The position numbers and the translations under genes were made by a program. Positions 61,314 to 64,000 of a DNA stretch of 64,000 nucleotides are shown piece after piece. Origin of the DNA: Uruburuella testudinis (GTDB taxonomy: Bacteria > Pseudomonadota > Gammaproteobacteria > Burkholderiales > Neisseriaceae); the NCBI RefSeq assembly GCF_022870865.1, contig NZ_CP091508.1, forward strand, positions 1,984,001 to 2,048,000. The letters run 5' to 3'. Every line of letters begins with the position of its first letter. Position 1 is the first letter of the stretch. The notes beneath the pieces were generated by a model. That model was not told the origin of the DNA. It ran no database searches and worked only from the letters and a program-made list of their open reading frames with translations.

Positions 61314-61874
61314 TCAAGGCCGCTCCTCACTGAACCGCCAGCCGCCCAAATCCAACCCCAAATCGAAAAGATTCAGCCGGCCGACCGCCACACGTACCAA
61401 GCGCAGGCAAGGATAACCGGCCTTTGCGGTCATCCGTCTGACCTGGCGGTTTTTGCCCTCGCTGATTTTGATTTCCAACCAAAAATCCGGCACCGTTTTA
61501 CGCTCGCGTATCGGCGGGTGGCGCGGCCACAACCGTTGCACCTCTTCCGCCGCCAACACACGCACTTTGGCCGGGCGTGTTACAAAATCGCCCAAATCCA
61601 AACCTGCCCGCAACCCGTCTAACCGTGCTTCGTCAGGCAGGCCTTCCACCTGCGCCCAATAGGTTTTTTCTTTTTGATATTTCGGTTCGGCAATCTGCGC
61701 CTGCAAGCGGCCGTTATTGGTCAGCAGCAGCAGCCCCTCGCTGTCGGTATCCAAACGGCCGGCCGGATAAAAGCCCGGCTCGTTAATATAATCTTTTAAG
61801 CAGCCGTGTTTTTCATGCGCTGAAAACTGGCAAATTACGCCATAAGGCTTGTTAAACACAATTAAATCATCCAT
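61314..61874 (-). CDS. rluE: 23S rRNA pseudouridine(2457) synthase
   Basis: A 186-residue RsuA-family pseudouridine synthase without an S4 domain, matching RluE in size. The catalytic aspartate is in YPAGRLDTDSEGLLLLTNNG; FNKPYGVICQFS begins the protein; KISEGKNRQVRRMTAKAGYP and LRLVRVAVGRL are the other conserved blocks. RluE acts on 23S rRNA helix 89. Close relatives (RluB, RluF, RsuA) are longer, so RluE is favoured. Confidence 0.9.
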   Translation of the reverse strand: MDDLIVFNKPYGVICQFSAHEKHGCLKDYINEPGFYPAGRLDTDSEGLLLLTNNGRLQAQIAEPKYQKEKTYWAQVEGLPDEARLDGLRAGLDLGDFVTRPAKVRVLAAEEVQRLWPRHPPIRERKTVPDFWLEIKISEGKNRQVRRMTAKAGYPCLRLVRVAVGRLNLFDLGLDLGGWRFSEERP

Positions 61875-61928
61875 TTATTTTTTCGTTAAATTACAAGATG
61901 TTTTATTCTACCCTGAAAAGCAGCAAAC

Positions 61929-62091
61929 CCCTAGGGTGTCCTGATGTGTCGATTTAAGGGTGCTTTTTGCCCCTGAAAACGCATCTGCTGCGTTAAAAAG
62001 CCCCGCACAATGGTTGGCTTGCTGTATTTTCTGCCCGACATCTGCATTTGCCGAGCAAAATATATCCAGGAACAACGCCAGGAAACCCTAG
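61929..62091. repeat. family 1 repeat, inverted-orientation diverged copy
   Basis: The left part reads CTAGGGTGTCCTGATGTGTC then AAGGGTGCTTTTTGCCCCTG, the right-arm sequence of other copies reversed; the right end is ACGCCAGGAAACCCTAG. About 163 bp, upstream of icd. Confidence 0.65.
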
Positions 62092-62181
62092 CGCAAACAC
62101 TCAAAATCAAGCATAATCAGCGGGCAAGCGGTAGCCCTAAAGTTTCCGCCCCCTATGAGAAGAACCCGAACAGGAGACACC

Positions 62182-63420
<1,239 letters not shown>

Positions 63421-63437
63421 TTATATATGCCGTCTGA

Positions 63438-63464
63438 AACCCGTGCCGCGTGCACGGGTTTTTA
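63438..63464 (+). terminator. rho-independent terminator of icd
   Basis: AACCCGTGC and GCACGGGTT flank CGCGT, followed by TTTATTT, after an ATGCCGTCTGAA DUS at 63428. Confidence 0.8.
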
Positions 63465-63658
63465 TTTCAACCAGATGATTACTAGGGCATTTTTCCTACC
63501 GCTTCATGATAAGGCGTGAAATCTGCAAATACACCGGATATCAAACGAATTTAAATGAAATTCAGCGATTTAACACCCAAAACCCGGAATACCCCAAAAA
63601 CACCGTCCGTGACGCTTGACGACCGACAGCACCTCAGGTATAGTTCGCATCTCTTGAC
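63465..63658. other. spacer and tRNA promoter region
   Basis: About 190 bp without a gene. TTGACG at 63616-63621 and TATAGT at 63639-63644, 17 bases apart, form a good promoter about 14 bp before the tRNA. Confidence 0.5.
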
Positions 63659-63752
63659 GGAGTAATGGCTGAGAGGCTGAAGGCACACCCCTGCTAAGGG
63701 TGCATCTGGGCTTAAACCTGGATCGAGGGTTCGAATCCCTCTTACTCCGCCA
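63659..63752 (+). tRNA. tRNA-Ser (anticodon GCT)
   Basis: A 94-nt class II tRNA with encoded CCA. Acceptor arms GGAGTAA and TTACTCC pair; the anticodon stem CACCC/GGGTG encloses CTGCTAA with anticodon GCT, reading AGC/AGU; the long variable arm is CATCTGGGCTTAAACCTGG; the T arm contains GGTTCGAATCC. Discriminator base is G. A strong terminator follows. Confidence 0.96.
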
Positions 63753-63761
63753 AAATAAAAG

Positions 63762-63795
63762 AAAAAGCCCTTGTTTTTACAAGGGCTTTTTCTTA
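63762..63795 (+). terminator. rho-independent terminator of tRNA-Ser
   Basis: AAAAAGCCCTTGT and ACAAGGGCTTTTTC form a long stem with a T-run. Confidence 0.9.
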
Positions 63796-63796
63796 T

Positions 63797-64000
63797 TTAT
63801 AGAAATTTCCATACCTATTTCCATCTTTATTCAAACCCGTATTCCGTCATTTCTCATCTTACCCACGCCAAGACTCAAACTATCAAACGCGGTTATGCCT
63901 GCTTTATCAGACGGCATCGCAGCATGGTATATACGGCAAAATACGCCCATGCAATGAAGTGATTTATGAATGGGTTGGGTTGTACTGCATACCAGGCCGT
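63797..64000 (+). other. end of window; possible integrase N-terminal remnant
   Basis: One frame reads LTHAKTQTIKRGYA and the next ALSDGIAAWYIR, which together resemble the N-terminal arm-binding domain of P4-type integrases (LTD-x-K-x-IK...LSDG) broken by a frameshift. A tRNA-Ser 3' end is a usual site for such integrases. Too short and degenerate to be sure. A family 2-like end (TTATGAATGGGTTGGG) lies at 63964. Confidence 0.25.

Noticed and set aside
63700..63957. 85-codon ORF starting in tRNA-Ser
   Set aside because: It begins inside the tRNA and crosses its terminator; no coding evidence.

Overview
The window is chromosomal DNA from a member of the Neisseriaceae, most likely Neisseria or a very close genus. 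The main evidence is the DNA uptake sequence (DUS) AGGCCGTCTGAA, which occurs dozens of times on both strands, often as inverted pairs just after stop codons where it doubles as a transcription terminator. The meningococcal/gonococcal form ATGCCGTCTGAA is rare here (about 37221 and 63428). The species cannot be named from the sequence alone.

Core region, 1-45.5 kb: two nitrate/nitrite transporters (narK1, narK2); a lone cysD; a phosphopantetheinyl transferase; prfA; a flavoenzyme pair beside an ArsR repressor; glpK; rlmJ; a lipoprotein and fbp; a secreted cyclophilin; a YceI protein; putP; a DUF456 membrane protein; a methyltransferase divergent from mltD; a PheC-like periplasmic protein; recN; an IS3-family insertion sequence; a yqjD/yqjE/yqjK-like envelope set; the haem operon hemC-hemD-hemX-hemY; the nitric oxide group nsrR / hemerythrin / nnrS; argC; pip; clpS-clpA; cspA; a DUF1653 protein; smpB; a lipoprotein; a small membrane protein; and guaA. 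The NarK transporters and the NsrR/hemerythrin/NnrS group fit denitrification and resistance to nitrosative stress.

Accessory region, about 45.6-61.2 kb, begins just after guaA, a known integration hotspot. It holds a broken tyrosine integrase; a probable Ibs/Sib-type type I toxin-antitoxin locus (18-residue hydrophobic peptide plus convergent antisense RNA); an IS110-type transposase tail; a frameshifted phage antirepressor; a HicAB system with a paired operator; and a Mu-like prophage fragment on the minus strand. The fragment keeps GemA, Mor, a lysis cassette, DUF1804, terminase, portal, a MuF head protein with a nuclease-like C-terminal domain, and gpG. The Mu repressor, transposase A/B, protease, major head and tail genes are absent. 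The early end is cut by an IS982-type element. A 34-codon ORF with a strong ribosome binding site and terminator follows.

The last part returns to core genes: rluE, icd and tRNA-Ser(GCT).

Three families of short non-coding repeats lie between genes. Family 1 (about 165 bp full length) has ends TAGGGTGTCC...GGACACCCTA and looks like a MITE. Family 2 has ends near TACCCATTCACAAAA...TTTTGTGAATGGGTA. Family 3 (about 100 bp) is bounded by TCGGAT...ATCCGACA hairpins and was seen twice. None carries the TATAGTGGATTAA ends of Correia elements.
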